From Bacteroidales bacterium (GTDB taxonomy: Bacteria; Bacteroidota; Bacteroidia; Bacteroidales; Muribaculaceae), in the NCBI GenBank assembly GCA_004557385.1, contig SFEA01000027.1, positions 1 to 31,878 on the forward strand: a stretch of 31,878 nucleotides of DNA. Direction: 5' to 3'. Under the pieces are notes generated by a model. That model did no database searches and was not told where the DNA came from. It saw only the letters and a program-made list of their open reading frames with translations. A program made the position numbers and the translations under genes. Below, one piece after another: positions 8,175 through 16,627 of this stretch. The stretch's first letter is position 1; each line of letters starts with the position of its first letter.

Positions 8175-8584
8175 TTCAGCAAATGGAGTTCTCTCTGTCA
8201 GCCAAGCGTCGCGGTTGCCACCTCGTTACGCAAGAGATATTGTCGCACCTGCCACAACCATTGCCCACGGCAGGGTTGCTGCACATTTTTGTGAAACACA
8301 CATCGTGCGCCTTGAGCATAAACGAAAATGCCGACCCCGATGTGCGCCACGACATGGAACGGGTGATGAACCACATTGTTCCAGAAGGCGAGCCTTATTA
8401 CAGCCATGTGTTTGAAGGCGAAGACGATATGCCGGCTCACGCCAAGAGTTCGCTGTTGGGCGTCAGCCTAACCATCGCCATCACTAACGGCAGACTGAAC
8501 CTGGGCACTTGGCAAGGCATCTACCTATGCGAGTTTCGCAACCATGGCGGTGCTCGCCGCATAGTGGCTACGATATACTTCTAA
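8171..8584 (+). CDS. YjbQ / UPF0047 family protein (secondary thiamine-phosphate synthase enzyme family)
   Basis: At 137 residues this is full length for the family. Family motifs are all present: HTSCALSINENADPDVRHDM (from H43), DDMPAHAKSSLLG with H90, and GTWQGIYLCEFRNHGGARR near the C-terminus (112-130). Members form trimers with a metal-like site built from conserved His residues. E. coli YjbQ shows weak thiamine phosphate synthase activity, but the true role is unsettled. The start ATG overlaps the stop of the 67-residue gene, which supports this start despite a second Met at residue 5. The acetyltransferase fusion gene begins 36 bases downstream and may share the transcript. No thiamine genes are nearby, so context gives no support for a thiamine role. 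Confidence 0.92.
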   Translation: MIQQMEFSLSAKRRGCHLVTQEILSHLPQPLPTAGLLHIFVKHTSCALSINENADPDVRHDMERVMNHIVPEGEPYYSHVFEGEDDMPAHAKSSLLGVSLTIAITNGRLNLGTWQGIYLCEFRNHGGARRIVATIYF

Positions 8585-8620
8585 ATCACACTGTCTCTCT
8601 GAATTTAAAAGAATAAAAAC

Positions 8621-9382
8621 ATGGATTGCAACAGCAATAGTTATCTTTATGAGTCGGATGCCGAGACGCTATTCTCGGTCGGACGCAGGTTTCTCAACGG
8701 CGACTGCGTGGAAAAAGACGTCGCCAAAGCCAAGGAAATTCTCACAAAAGCAGCCGAATTGGGGCACCCAATGGCGAGCAAACTGCTTGAACGCATTAAG
8801 GCAGAAGAGCCTGCTACCGAAGCCGACGACATGACCGAGTGGAACAAAATGCGCTCAGGAGAATTGTATGACTGGACAAATCCGGTAATCGACCGCAGCC
8901 TGAAACACTCGCGACTGGCTTGCGAACGCTTCAACAAGTTGGGCATCGACCACGATGGCTATCGCGAAGCGCTGGAGGACTTGATTCCCGGAGTACCAAA
9001 ATCGGTAACTATCCTGCCGCCTTTTCATTGCGACCACGGCAACGGGCTGCATCTTGGCGAAGGTGTTTTTGTGAACTACAACGGCATGTTTCTTGATGCC
9101 GGCAACATCACCATTGGCAGCCGCACGCTAATAGGTCCTAATTGCTCGCTCTACACCCCACAGCACCCTATCGACTATATGCAGCGCCGCAAAACAAACG
9201 AAACGGCACTTCCAATCGTCATCGGCGAAGACTGTTGGCTGGGCGGTAACGTAACTGTATGCCCGGGTGTTACGATTGGCAACCGCACTGTGATTGGCGC
9301 CGGCAGCGTGGTGACGCACGACATCCCTTCCGACTGCATGGCGGCAGGAAATCCTTGCAAAGTCATAAAACATCTTGATTGA
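8621..9382 (+). CDS. Sel1-like repeat fused to maltose/galactoside O-acetyltransferase-type protein
   Basis: This 253-residue protein has an unusual front end. Residues about 12-60 match one to one and a half Sel1/TPR-like repeats (the G..F..G..V.KD..KAKEI..KAAELG pattern). Met71 begins a standard Mac domain (MTEWNKMRSGELYDW, about 71-125). A left-handed beta-helix of hexapeptide repeats follows (about 130-250: IGSRTLIGPN, IGEDCWLGGN, IGNRTVIGAGSVV). The catalytic His should be H182 (TPQHP). The family transfers acetyl from acetyl-CoA to a sugar hydroxyl. A canonical family member would start at Met71 (base 8831). I keep 8621 because the upstream frame is open and itself encodes a recognisable repeat. 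Sel1 repeats bind proteins, so the fusion may tether the enzyme; that is inference. The gene ends 44 bases from a convergent gene. Confidence 0.88.
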   Translation: MDCNSNSYLYESDAETLFSVGRRFLNGDCVEKDVAKAKEILTKAAELGHPMASKLLERIKAEEPATEADDMTEWNKMRSGELYDWTNPVIDRSLKHSRLACERFNKLGIDHDGYREALEDLIPGVPKSVTILPPFHCDHGNGLHLGEGVFVNYNGMFLDAGNITIGSRTLIGPNCSLYTPQHPIDYMQRRKTNETALPIVIGEDCWLGGNVTVCPGVTIGNRTVIGAGSVVTHDIPSDCMAAGNPCKVIKHLD

Positions 9383-9426
9383 ATATCGTTTCAGGCTTCG
9401 ATTTTCCAATCTTCTAAGGTGTGGCG

Positions 9427-10953
9427 CTAGAGGTCGAAGTTGATGCCGACTTTCACGATTGGCAGTCCGCTTAAGGCAAATCGCGACGGATAGTCTTTCA
9501 GGTTAATCTGGTTCATGGCAGCCTCAGCTGACTTATTCAGCTTCAGTTCAAACAGATACAGCGCCTTGCCCGAATTCATCACCATATCCACGCGACCGTT
9601 GGCGGTGCGCACCTCCACGTCGACGTAGCGCCCTAATAGCGAGAAAATCACATACAGCAGCTGCTGATAGTGCCCCTCGTAGTTGGTGTTATCGCACTGC
9701 GGAACGGTGAGCAGATAAGCCTGCAGCAAGCGCAGCATCTCGTTGAGGTCGTCGTTGAGCAATGCCAGATACATCTCAGCAACCGTGGTGACGCCTTTGT
9801 AGGTGTCAATCTGCACATAGTTCGGCAACAGGCTTTGCATCAGCCCGATGCGTATTTCCTGATTGGGAATGTCGAGCGTGTAGAGGTCGGCTGGTTCGTT
9901 ATAGTCTTTTATTGTGAAATATCCCGATTGATAGAGCAGCGGAATCACTGACGTCATGCTCTCGGTGGGGGCATCGAATGCCGATGCCATCGTCATTGTT
10001 GGTTTAAGCATCGACGGCAGCACATTAAATTCCTTCAGTTTCTCAATCAAGAATGTGGGCGTGCCGCTTTCAAACCAGTAGCTCTTGATAGCCTTGTCGA
10101 GGAGGGCGTTGAGAAGGCTAAACGGATTGAACAAGTCGGGTGAAGGCATCGCGAAATGATAGCCATCGTACTGACGCTTGAGTGCACTAAGCACTTCCTC
10201 GCGGGTTTTGTTCTTTGCTCGAGCGAAGACGTCGAGATAGTCCGACATCTGCCTACGAATCTCATCTTCGGTTATGCCGCAAATGGCAGCATATTCGGGC
10301 AGCATCGAGATATTGCGCAGATTGTTCAGTTCGCTGAAGATGCTCAGCTGCGAAAACTTGGTGATGCCAGTTATGAAAACAAAACGCAAATATGGGTCGC
10401 AGGCCTTTAATGGCGAATAGAAGTTTCGCATTACGTTGCGAAGAACCGACAGCGTTTCCTTTTCGTGCGACACGTCGAGCAGCGGCGCATCGTATTCGTC
10501 GATAAGCACCACCACCTTTTTGCCTGTTATTGAATTCACGTTATGTATTAGATTCGCAAGACGCACGTTCGAGTCGATATGGTCGGACGACAAACCAAAA
10601 CGCTTTTCGTTCTGCTCCAAAATGTATAACAGATAGCGCTCCAAGCGGTCCTTGTCCATGTGCTTCGCCAACGACATATCGAATCGAAGCACCGGATATT
10701 CAGTCCAGTCCTTCTCAACTGAATCGATATAGAGCCCTTTGAAAAGCTCCTTCTTGCCTTCGAAATAGGCTTGGAGAGTGGACACAAGCAACGACTTGCC
10801 GAACCGCCTCGGGCGGCTCAGAAAGATGTAGTTGCTATAATTCACCATCTTGTAGATGTATTCTGTCTTGTCAATATACAAGCAGTCACTTCCCACCAGT
10901 TTCTCGTATGTCTGGATACCCACTGGCAACCGTTTTAGCGTCTTGTTCTCCAT
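9427..10953 (-). CDS. AAA-ATPase-like protein with C-terminal PD-(D/E)XK nuclease domain
   Basis: This 508-residue protein belongs to the AAA-ATPase_like/PDDEXK_9 (DUF1703) family, which is common and often multi-copy in Bacteroidetes. Seen: a family N-terminus (LPVGIQTYEKLVG, YIDKTEYIYKMV), Walker A as RPRRFGKSLL (GKS at 52-54) and Walker B as VVVLIDEYDAPL (about 148-159). A sensor-like FITGITKFS stretch follows (about 202-210). The C-terminal nuclease-fold motif has Asp456 and the E469-x-K471 pair in YLFELKLN. The biological role of the family is not established; suggestions include mobile-element or defence ATPases. It is cytoplasmic, with no signal peptide. Its stop lies 44 bases from the convergent acetyltransferase gene. 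A promoter box lies 19 bases upstream of the ATG. Confidence 0.9.
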   Translation of the reverse strand: MENKTLKRLPVGIQTYEKLVGSDCLYIDKTEYIYKMVNYSNYIFLSRPRRFGKSLLVSTLQAYFEGKKELFKGLYIDSVEKDWTEYPVLRFDMSLAKHMDKDRLERYLLYILEQNEKRFGLSSDHIDSNVRLANLIHNVNSITGKKVVVLIDEYDAPLLDVSHEKETLSVLRNVMRNFYSPLKACDPYLRFVFITGITKFSQLSIFSELNNLRNISMLPEYAAICGITEDEIRRQMSDYLDVFARAKNKTREEVLSALKRQYDGYHFAMPSPDLFNPFSLLNALLDKAIKSYWFESGTPTFLIEKLKEFNVLPSMLKPTMTMASAFDAPTESMTSVIPLLYQSGYFTIKDYNEPADLYTLDIPNQEIRIGLMQSLLPNYVQIDTYKGVTTVAEMYLALLNDDLNEMLRLLQAYLLTVPQCDNTNYEGHYQQLLYVIFSLLGRYVDVEVRTANGRVDMVMNSGKALYLFELKLNKSAEAAMNQINLKDYPSRFALSGLPIVKVGINFDL

Positions 10954-10971
10954 GCAATCTCTTTATTTATG

Positions 10972-10979
10972 CAAATATA
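10972..10979 (-). promoter_or_regulatory. -7 box of the AAA-ATPase-like gene
   Basis: The minus strand reads TATATTTG 19 bases before the ATG. No well-spaced TTG element is visible. The 97-base gap to PBP1A otherwise shows nothing. Confidence 0.45.
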
Positions 10980-11050
10980 ATAAAGCGAATCAAAAATTAC
11001 GAAGAAAGAACTCGTAAATCACGTAAAAAGTGTGTGACTAAGTGCTCAAT

Positions 11051-13510
11051 TCACTCCGCTTCGTCGGGATTCTCGCCCTCGGGTAGGTCGGACGCCCCGG
11101 CGGTCTGCCCTTCATCGCCGATGCCCATTTCCGATGGGTCGGCAGTTAGAATATCAACATCGAGCGAATCGCCTACAATGTCCACCGAATCGGAGTCGTT
11201 GCTGAACACGCAACCCTGGCAGGTGTAAGCGGCGGCGTCAATCGATTCCTTCGGCGCACCGAATTTGCCACGATAGTGGCTAAACCGGCTGTCGCCGAGC
11301 ACCGATTGCAAGAAATAGCCGCAAATAGGCAACGCTGTGCGGCTGCCCTGACCCAAAGCGCCGGTGCGGAAGTGTATGCAGCGATATTCACCACCAACCC
11401 ATGCGCCGCACACCAGATTAGGCGTCACGCCCACAAACCACGAGTCGGAGTGATTATTGCTCGTGCCCGTTTTGCCGCCGAAATCGGTGTCGCGCGCAAA
11501 TGGCGAGATGTATCCCCAAAGCGACATCGATGTCCCGCCGGGCTCGGTGAGACCACCCATCAGCATTTTCTGCATCAAATAAGCCGAGCGATATGGTATG
11601 GCTTGCGTGTCGGTATTCTTCGCCTCGTATACCACGTTGCCGTGACGGTCGAGAATCTTGGTCACCAGCACCGGGTCGTGCATCTTGCCGTCGTTGGCTA
11701 CGGTGCAATATGAGTTAACCAATTCGAGCAGCGACACGTCGCACGAACCGAGGGTGATTGACGGAGCATTGGTCAACGACGATTTGATGCCCATCTTGTG
11801 AGCCGTTTCAATCACGTTGTGTATGCCCACTTCCATGCCCACCTTCACAGCCACACTGTTGATGCTCTGAGCAAAGGCCGCCTTGAGCGGCATCTGCGCG
11901 CCCGAGAAGTAGCCATTGGCGTTGTGCGGACGCCATTTGGTGGGCTTGCCATTGACATCGGTGGCATCGTATTCAACATACGAGTCCTCGCGATAGTCGC
12001 ACGGCGTGAGTCCGGCATTCATGGCTGCCGTGTATACAAACAACTTGAACGTGCTGCCGGGCTGACGCTTTGCCGTTACCTTGTCGTATTTCCACGACGA
12101 GAAATCAACGTCACCCACCCAGGCTTTCACCTCGCCGGTTTGCGGCTCGATGGCAACAAAGCCGGTGTGCATATATCGCACCATATAGCGAATCGAATCC
12201 ATGCTGCTCATTTCCTCATAATGGCCGCCATCGTAGTCGAACAGGCGCACGCGGTGCGGTTTGTTCATATAATATTCTATGCTGTCCTCGTCGCCATGGA
12301 AGCGCTCGTTTAGGTCTTTGTAGGCTTCGGTGCGTTTGGCAAGGTCTTCAATGAAGCCCTTGATTTCGCGGTGCTGTTCGTCCTGCCAAGGGTTGGTGCT
12401 GCCCCAGTGATTGCGGAAGTTGTTTTGCACCACACGCATCTGCTTCTTCACAGCCTGCTCGGCATATTCCTGCATACGGCTGTCTACGGTGGTGTAAATC
12501 TTCAAGCCGTCGGTGTAGAGGTCGTAGCCCGTTTCTTCGCACCACGGCTTCAGTTCCTTGGCAACAGCCTGACGGAAATAAAGCGCCTGACCATCGTAGG
12601 CACCCTCAACGCGATAGTTGAGGTGTATGTCGATTTGCGACAGCGAATCGTATTCCTGCTTGGTGATGTCCTTCAGCCGCAGCATATTGCCCAGCACCAC
12701 ATTTCGGCGCTGCAAACTGCGCTCGGGGTTGAGCCGCGGGTTGTAGGTCGACGTAGCCTTCAGCAAGCCCACCAACACTGCACTTTGCTCGATGGTGAGG
12801 TCTTTTGGCGTGGTGTTGAAGTAGGTTTTAGCTGCCGTCTTTATGCCGTAGCTGTTGCTACCGAAATCCACTGTATTGGCATACATCGCAAGAATCTCCT
12901 CTTTCGAATAGAGCATTTCAATCTCCACCGCAAGAAACATCTCCTTGCTTTTCATAATTATGATTTTCAGCCCCGGCACCTTGCCAAGCAAACCAGTGCT
13001 ATAGTGGGTGCGCACCCTGAACATGTTCTTCACCAACTGCTGGGTGATGGTGCTGGCGCCGCGTGCATGACCGCCAATCATATCCTTGAAAGCGGCAGCA
13101 AGACCCTGAAAGTCGATGCCATGATGCTGATAGAATCGCTCGTCCTCGGTGTCGATGAGCACCTTGAAGAAGATGGGGTTGATGTCGTCGTAGCCTACGG
13201 GCGTACGGTTCTCGTTGAAATACTTGCCAATGAGTTTGCCGTCGGCGCTATATAGTTGCGATGCTTCGTTGGTTTCGGGGTGCATAATGTCGTTCACCGA
13301 TGGCGACTTGCCAAACAACCAGAACAAATTCACATTCACTGCAAACAAATAGAAAATAAATGCAGCCACAAGCGACACAAACGCAACCACTATTTTCTTA
13401 TACCATGGTGCGTCTTTATAGAGCCCTTTATACCATTGCCACATGCGCTTGAAAAACCCACCAATGGCATGCCAGCATTTCAATGCAATTTCCTTAAAGT
13501 CGAATTTCAT
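11051..13510 (-). CDS. Penicillin-binding protein 1A (bifunctional class A PBP)
   Basis: This enzyme polymerises lipid II into glycan strands and cross-links the peptides on the outer face of the inner membrane. The 819-residue protein has a short basic cytoplasmic N-terminus and one transmembrane anchor (about 39-65). The GT51 transglycosylase domain follows, with catalytic Glu122 in TEDERF and the motifs RGASTITQQLVKN (150-162) and EEILAMYAN (204-212). The transpeptidase has Ser486 in STFK, SIN at 549-551 and KTG at 680-682. All key residues are present. The last 50 or so residues are a strongly acidic, low-complexity tail rich in Asp, Ser and Glu. The gene is transcribed leftward, 97 bases upstream of the AAA-ATPase gene; a -7 box lies 51 bases before the ATG. 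The family is commonly named PonA or MrcA; the exact symbol is left blank. Confidence 0.97.
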   Translation of the reverse strand: MKFDFKEIALKCWHAIGGFFKRMWQWYKGLYKDAPWYKKIVVAFVSLVAAFIFYLFAVNVNLFWLFGKSPSVNDIMHPETNEASQLYSADGKLIGKYFNENRTPVGYDDINPIFFKVLIDTEDERFYQHHGIDFQGLAAAFKDMIGGHARGASTITQQLVKNMFRVRTHYSTGLLGKVPGLKIIIMKSKEMFLAVEIEMLYSKEEILAMYANTVDFGSNSYGIKTAAKTYFNTTPKDLTIEQSAVLVGLLKATSTYNPRLNPERSLQRRNVVLGNMLRLKDITKQEYDSLSQIDIHLNYRVEGAYDGQALYFRQAVAKELKPWCEETGYDLYTDGLKIYTTVDSRMQEYAEQAVKKQMRVVQNNFRNHWGSTNPWQDEQHREIKGFIEDLAKRTEAYKDLNERFHGDEDSIEYYMNKPHRVRLFDYDGGHYEEMSSMDSIRYMVRYMHTGFVAIEPQTGEVKAWVGDVDFSSWKYDKVTAKRQPGSTFKLFVYTAAMNAGLTPCDYREDSYVEYDATDVNGKPTKWRPHNANGYFSGAQMPLKAAFAQSINSVAVKVGMEVGIHNVIETAHKMGIKSSLTNAPSITLGSCDVSLLELVNSYCTVANDGKMHDPVLVTKILDRHGNVVYEAKNTDTQAIPYRSAYLMQKMLMGGLTEPGGTSMSLWGYISPFARDTDFGGKTGTSNNHSDSWFVGVTPNLVCGAWVGGEYRCIHFRTGALGQGSRTALPICGYFLQSVLGDSRFSHYRGKFGAPKESIDAAAYTCQGCVFSNDSDSVDIVGDSLDVDILTADPSEMGIGDEGQTAGASDLPEGENPDEAE

Positions 13511-13560
13511 TGTTTCACTATATCAAGATGTTTAGAAAGAGGTTGTTTTGAACTCACTCA

Positions 13561-13568
13561 CAAAAGTA
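13561..13568 (-). promoter_or_regulatory. -7 box of the PBP1A gene
   Basis: The minus strand reads TACTTTTG, matching TAnnTTTG, 51 bases before the PBP1A ATG. The nearest TTG upstream is 25 bases away, slightly long. Confidence 0.45.
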
Positions 13569-13620
13569 ATCAATAAAGCGATACGTTGTGTTACAATTTG
13601 TGTAAAAAAAGTTTACAATA

Positions 13621-13676
13621 GCAATGATTAGGCATAATGCCACACTTCGCACAGCCATTCTGGCAGCAATCATTGC
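13621..13676 (-). terminator. Candidate terminator after shikimate kinase
   Basis: GCAATGATT (13621-13629) pairs with AATCATTGC (13668-13676), enclosing TGCCA (13638-13642) / TGGCA (13661-13665). It begins 6 bases after the aroK stop. On the minus strand a T7 run follows about 10 bases past the stem. Confidence 0.5.
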
Positions 13677-13681
13677 CGCAA

Positions 13682-14227
13682 TCAAATCAGGTTTTTATCC
13701 TCGAGCACTTGCTTGAGCCGGCGGGCGCGGAACACGGTTGCCTGAGCCGTTTCGATGTCGGTGGAATCGAAGCGCAATGCTGCCTGACTGTAGAACGGGT
13801 CGCGCTTGGCAAGCGCATCGATGATGAACTGGCGAATCTCCTCGTCGCTCTTCTGCGCAATGAGCGGACGTTTTGCCTTGGCTTTGGGTCGCGTGAGACG
13901 CTCGGTGAGACGCTCTATCGACACCGACAAATACACCGTCAAACCACGGCTGTTCATCAGCGCCACGTTGTCGAAGTAGCACGGTGTGCCGCCGCCACAT
14001 GCCACCACCACGTCGCTACACTCAGCCACCTCCTCAAGCATGCGGCGTTCCATCTGCCGAAAATCTTGTTCGCCCATCTCGGCAAAGATTTCGCTCACTT
14101 TCTTGTGATAACGCTCCTCGATGTAAGCATCAAGGTCGATGAACTGAACACCCAGTTCATCAGCCAGGGCGCGGCCAAGAGTCGATTTGCCACAACCCAT
14201 ATATCCCATTAGAAAAATCGGTTTCAT
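13682..14227 (-). CDS. aroK: Shikimate kinase
   Basis: This cytoplasmic enzyme phosphorylates shikimate with ATP in the shikimate pathway to aromatic amino acids. With the start at 14227 the protein has 181 residues, normal for the family. Seen from that Met: the P-loop MGYMGCGKSTLG right at the N-terminus, then FIDLDAYIEE with the shikimate-binding Asp pair. FRQMERRMLEE carries the substrate-binding Arg, followed by VACGGGTPCY and a lid segment with KRPLI. A longer in-frame start at 14272 would add 15 residues with no family match, so the MKPIFLMGY start is chosen. It stands alone between two gaps, without other aro genes. A candidate terminator follows directly. Confidence 0.95.
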   Translation of the reverse strand: MKPIFLMGYMGCGKSTLGRALADELGVQFIDLDAYIEERYHKKVSEIFAEMGEQDFRQMERRMLEEVAECSDVVVACGGGTPCYFDNVALMNSRGLTVYLSVSIERLTERLTRPKAKAKRPLIAQKSDEEIRQFIIDALAKRDPFYSQAALRFDSTDIETAQATVFRARRLKQVLEDKNLI

Positions 14228-14441
14228 ATTGCCAAATTCTTTTTTATGTTCCGATGGTGCAAAATTACGCAAAATGCGTCAATAACCGCACCCAACAGCC
14301 ACAAATATTCCGCTTTGGTGCAATAGCAATCACTCGTGCACACCACATTGCAAGCCGCAGCAAACAGCGCTCGAGTCGCCCTGCAGCTTCTTTCAACCTC
14401 CTTTCAGCCGCCCATGAAAGAATAAAACAACTCCACTATTC

Positions 14442-14472
14442 TTGTTTTGGCGCTTTTTTTTCATTATTTTTG
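14442..14472 (+). promoter_or_regulatory. Promoter of the RNase H gene
   Basis: TTG (14442-14444), a 20-base spacer, then TATTTTTG (14465-14472). The expected 5' leader is about 120 bases long. It contains two GGCAATGT repeats (about 14498 and 14516) but no strong hairpin. The gap 14228-14597 otherwise shows nothing. Confidence 0.55.
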
Positions 14473-14597
14473 CATTGACAAAGCACCTGATTCTATGGCA
14501 ATGTTGCTTCTGACTGGCAATGTGCCCTTTGTCGTACAAAATGCATGTGTTTTTATATAATAGAGTTTCTATTTTTTTACGGATATAAACTTACACT

Positions 14598-15242
14598 ATG
14601 AGTAATCGCCACAAATGGTATGTCGTTTGGGTTGGCACCGAACCCGGCATTTGCGAATCGTGGGAAGAATGCCAGATGCGCACCAACGGGTTTCCGGGCG
14701 CCAAGTTCAAGGCATTCGACTCTCGCGAGGAGGCTGTAATGGCTTTCCGACGTGGACAGGACGACGATATGTCAATCATCCGAGCCTTGGCTAAAGCACC
14801 TGCCGAGGTGGTGAACTATAGTGCCATTCCCGAAATTTTGCCCGGCAGCATCGCTGTCGACGCTGCTTGCAGCGGCAACCCTGGACACATGGAGTATCAA
14901 GGCGTGGAGATTCATTCGGGCGTGCAACTGTTCCACAAACAATTCGAGCCTCTTGCCACCAACAACATCGGCGAATTTCTTGCCATTGTTCATGCTTTGG
15001 CGCTGCTGAAAAACGACCCTCGTGTGCCGGCTATCTATTCCGACAGCCGCACGGCAATTGCCTGGGTGCGCGACCGGCGTTGCAAGACCAAAATTGCCGA
15101 AACCGACGCCAACCACTCGCTGTTCAACGTCATACGGCGCGCCGAACACTGGCTACAAACCAACACCTACCGAAATCGCATCATAAAATGGGAAACCGAT
15201 AAATGGGGCGAAATACCTGCCGACTTCGGCAGGAAGCGCTGA
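14598..15242 (+). CDS. Ribonuclease H with N-terminal viroplasmin (hybrid-binding) domain
   Basis: This enzyme cuts the RNA strand of RNA-DNA hybrids, removing primers and R-loops in the cytoplasm. The 214-residue protein starts with a caulimovirus-viroplasmin/hybrid-binding domain (about 6-50: KWYVVWVGTEPGI, then KFKAFDSREEA). The RNase H fold covers about 83-214. Catalytic acids are visible as Asp88 (SIAVDAACSGNPG), Glu126 (NNIGEFLAI), Asp149 (IYSDS) and Asp209 (IPADFGRK), so it should be active. The two-domain architecture is like eukaryotic RNase H1 and is frequent in Bacteroidetes. It has its own promoter at 14442-14472. The glycosyltransferase gene follows after 70 bases on the same strand, without a clear promoter between, so read-through is possible. 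Confidence 0.94.
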   Translation: MSNRHKWYVVWVGTEPGICESWEECQMRTNGFPGAKFKAFDSREEAVMAFRRGQDDDMSIIRALAKAPAEVVNYSAIPEILPGSIAVDAACSGNPGHMEYQGVEIHSGVQLFHKQFEPLATNNIGEFLAIVHALALLKNDPRVPAIYSDSRTAIAWVRDRRCKTKIAETDANHSLFNVIRRAEHWLQTNTYRNRIIKWETDKWGEIPADFGRKR

Positions 15243-15312
15243 CCGCCTTCAGGCTTTTCTCATTTCACCCACGAAGCATAACCCAATATTCAACCAAACT
15301 CATAGAGGTAGC

Positions 15313-16545
15313 ATGAAAATAGTAATCGTTTGCAAAAGTCATAATCTTGGCGGTGCAGCAATGGTGTCGCACCGGCTGATGGTGGCTCTGTGCCACGCCG
15401 GTCACGATGCCCGTATGCTTGTCCTCTCGCCTGCCAACGAGGTGAATGTGTATTCCTACTCAAACAAGCTGCGCGACAATTTCAATTTCATTGCCGAACG
15501 CCTGCAAATATTCCTTCAAAACGGGTTCTCACGCAACCGCCTGTTTGCTGTCGACACCGCCCGTTGGGGCGCCGACATCAGTTCGCACCCGTGGGTGAAA
15601 GAGGCTGACGTGATTAACCTGAACTGGATTAACCAAGGTGCCCTTTCGCTGCGCTCAATTAAGCGACTCGTCGACTTGGGCAAGAAAATCGTGTGGACCA
15701 TGCACGACATGTGGAACTGCACCGGCATCTGCCACCACGCCTACGACTGCCAGCGATATAAAGGCGAATGTAACAATTGTCCTTTCCTGGGTTTTATGGC
15801 TGCCGACAACGACCTCTCCACTCGCGTGCAACGCCTCAAAGCCAAACTATATGCCCAAAGCGACATCCACTTTGTGGCTGTGAGCAACTGGCTCGCCGAG
15901 CGTTGCAAGCAAAGTAGCCTAATGCGATTTGCCAAAATTTCGGTGATTCACAACGCTTTCCCAATCGAGCAATTTGCCTATGTGCATCATCACAATCCAA
16001 ACCTGAACATTCCGCCTGACAAAACCGTACTAATTATGGGCGCAGCGCGGCTCGACGAACATGTGAAAGGTTTCGACCTGCTTATCGACGTGTTCAACTA
16101 CATGGTTGAACATAAGCCTGCTTTGGCTGCAAAATGCCACCTGCTGCTTTACGGCAACATTCGCAATGCAAATTTGCTCAACCACATTGCCATTCCATAC
16201 ACCTACATCGGCAAAGTGCCCGAATCGAAACTCAATCAGCTGTTTTCGGGCAGCGACGTGGTGATTTCTACCTCGCGATTCGAATCGCTCGGCGGAACAT
16301 TAGTCGAAGGGCTAGCAAGCGGATGCGCGGCTGTGGCTTTCGACAGCGGCGGACAAAGCGACGTCATCGACCACCTCGAAACCGGATACCTCGCCCGCCG
16401 ACACGACATCGCCGATTTTGTTGAGGGAATCGACTGGGCGGTGAATCAATCTGCCGCTTCGCGCGAGTTGCTCAACAGCATGATGACTAAACGCTTCTCG
16501 GCTCAAGAGATTGCTCAAAAATATATCCACCTATTTGAAGAATAA
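15313..16545 (+). CDS. GT4-family glycosyltransferase
   Basis: This 410-residue retaining GT-B glycosyltransferase uses an activated sugar donor and probably acts in the cytoplasm on a surface glycan. Seen: the N-terminal acceptor fold (MKIVIVCKSHNLGGAAMVSH). In the middle is a Cys-rich insertion after WTMHDMW, with C136, C140, C146, C153 and C156. The C-terminal donor fold carries GAARLDEHVKGFDLL (243-257) and the EX7E pair Glu324/Glu332 in SRFESLGGTLVE. The Cys cluster recurs in a subset of Bacteroidetes GT4 proteins and may bind a metal; that is inference. It is not inside a polysaccharide cluster here. Its neighbours are RNase H (70 bases before) and a radical SAM gene (82 bases after, with its own promoter). 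The acceptor and sugar are unknown. Confidence 0.92.
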   Translation: MKIVIVCKSHNLGGAAMVSHRLMVALCHAGHDARMLVLSPANEVNVYSYSNKLRDNFNFIAERLQIFLQNGFSRNRLFAVDTARWGADISSHPWVKEADVINLNWINQGALSLRSIKRLVDLGKKIVWTMHDMWNCTGICHHAYDCQRYKGECNNCPFLGFMAADNDLSTRVQRLKAKLYAQSDIHFVAVSNWLAERCKQSSLMRFAKISVIHNAFPIEQFAYVHHHNPNLNIPPDKTVLIMGAARLDEHVKGFDLLIDVFNYMVEHKPALAAKCHLLLYGNIRNANLLNHIAIPYTYIGKVPESKLNQLFSGSDVVISTSRFESLGGTLVEGLASGCAAVAFDSGGQSDVIDHLETGYLARRHDIADFVEGIDWAVNQSAASRELLNSMMTKRFSAQEIAQKYIHLFEE

Positions 16546-16568
16546 CTCAAACTTTTGCAATAATTTTG
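16534..16568 (+). promoter_or_regulatory. Promoter of the radical SAM gene
   Basis: TTTG (16534-16537), a 23-base spacer, then TAATTTTG (16561-16568), 59 bases before the ATG. The upstream element lies inside the end of the glycosyltransferase gene. Confidence 0.45.
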
Positions 16569-16627
16569 CATTGGCGCAGCAAGTGTTTGCCGACTGCCAC
16601 ATTAATTAATTTAACCACTACTATTTT

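Noticed and set aside
12371..13255. A 294-codon frame antisense to PBP1A, and similar long antisense frames opposite metG, GH18 and the PpiD-like gene
   Set aside because: Shadow frames caused by codon bias; the sense strand encodes a complete, motif-bearing protein in each case.
14228..14272. A 15-residue longer start for shikimate kinase
   Set aside because: The family P-loop begins directly after the Met at 14227; the extension has no family match.
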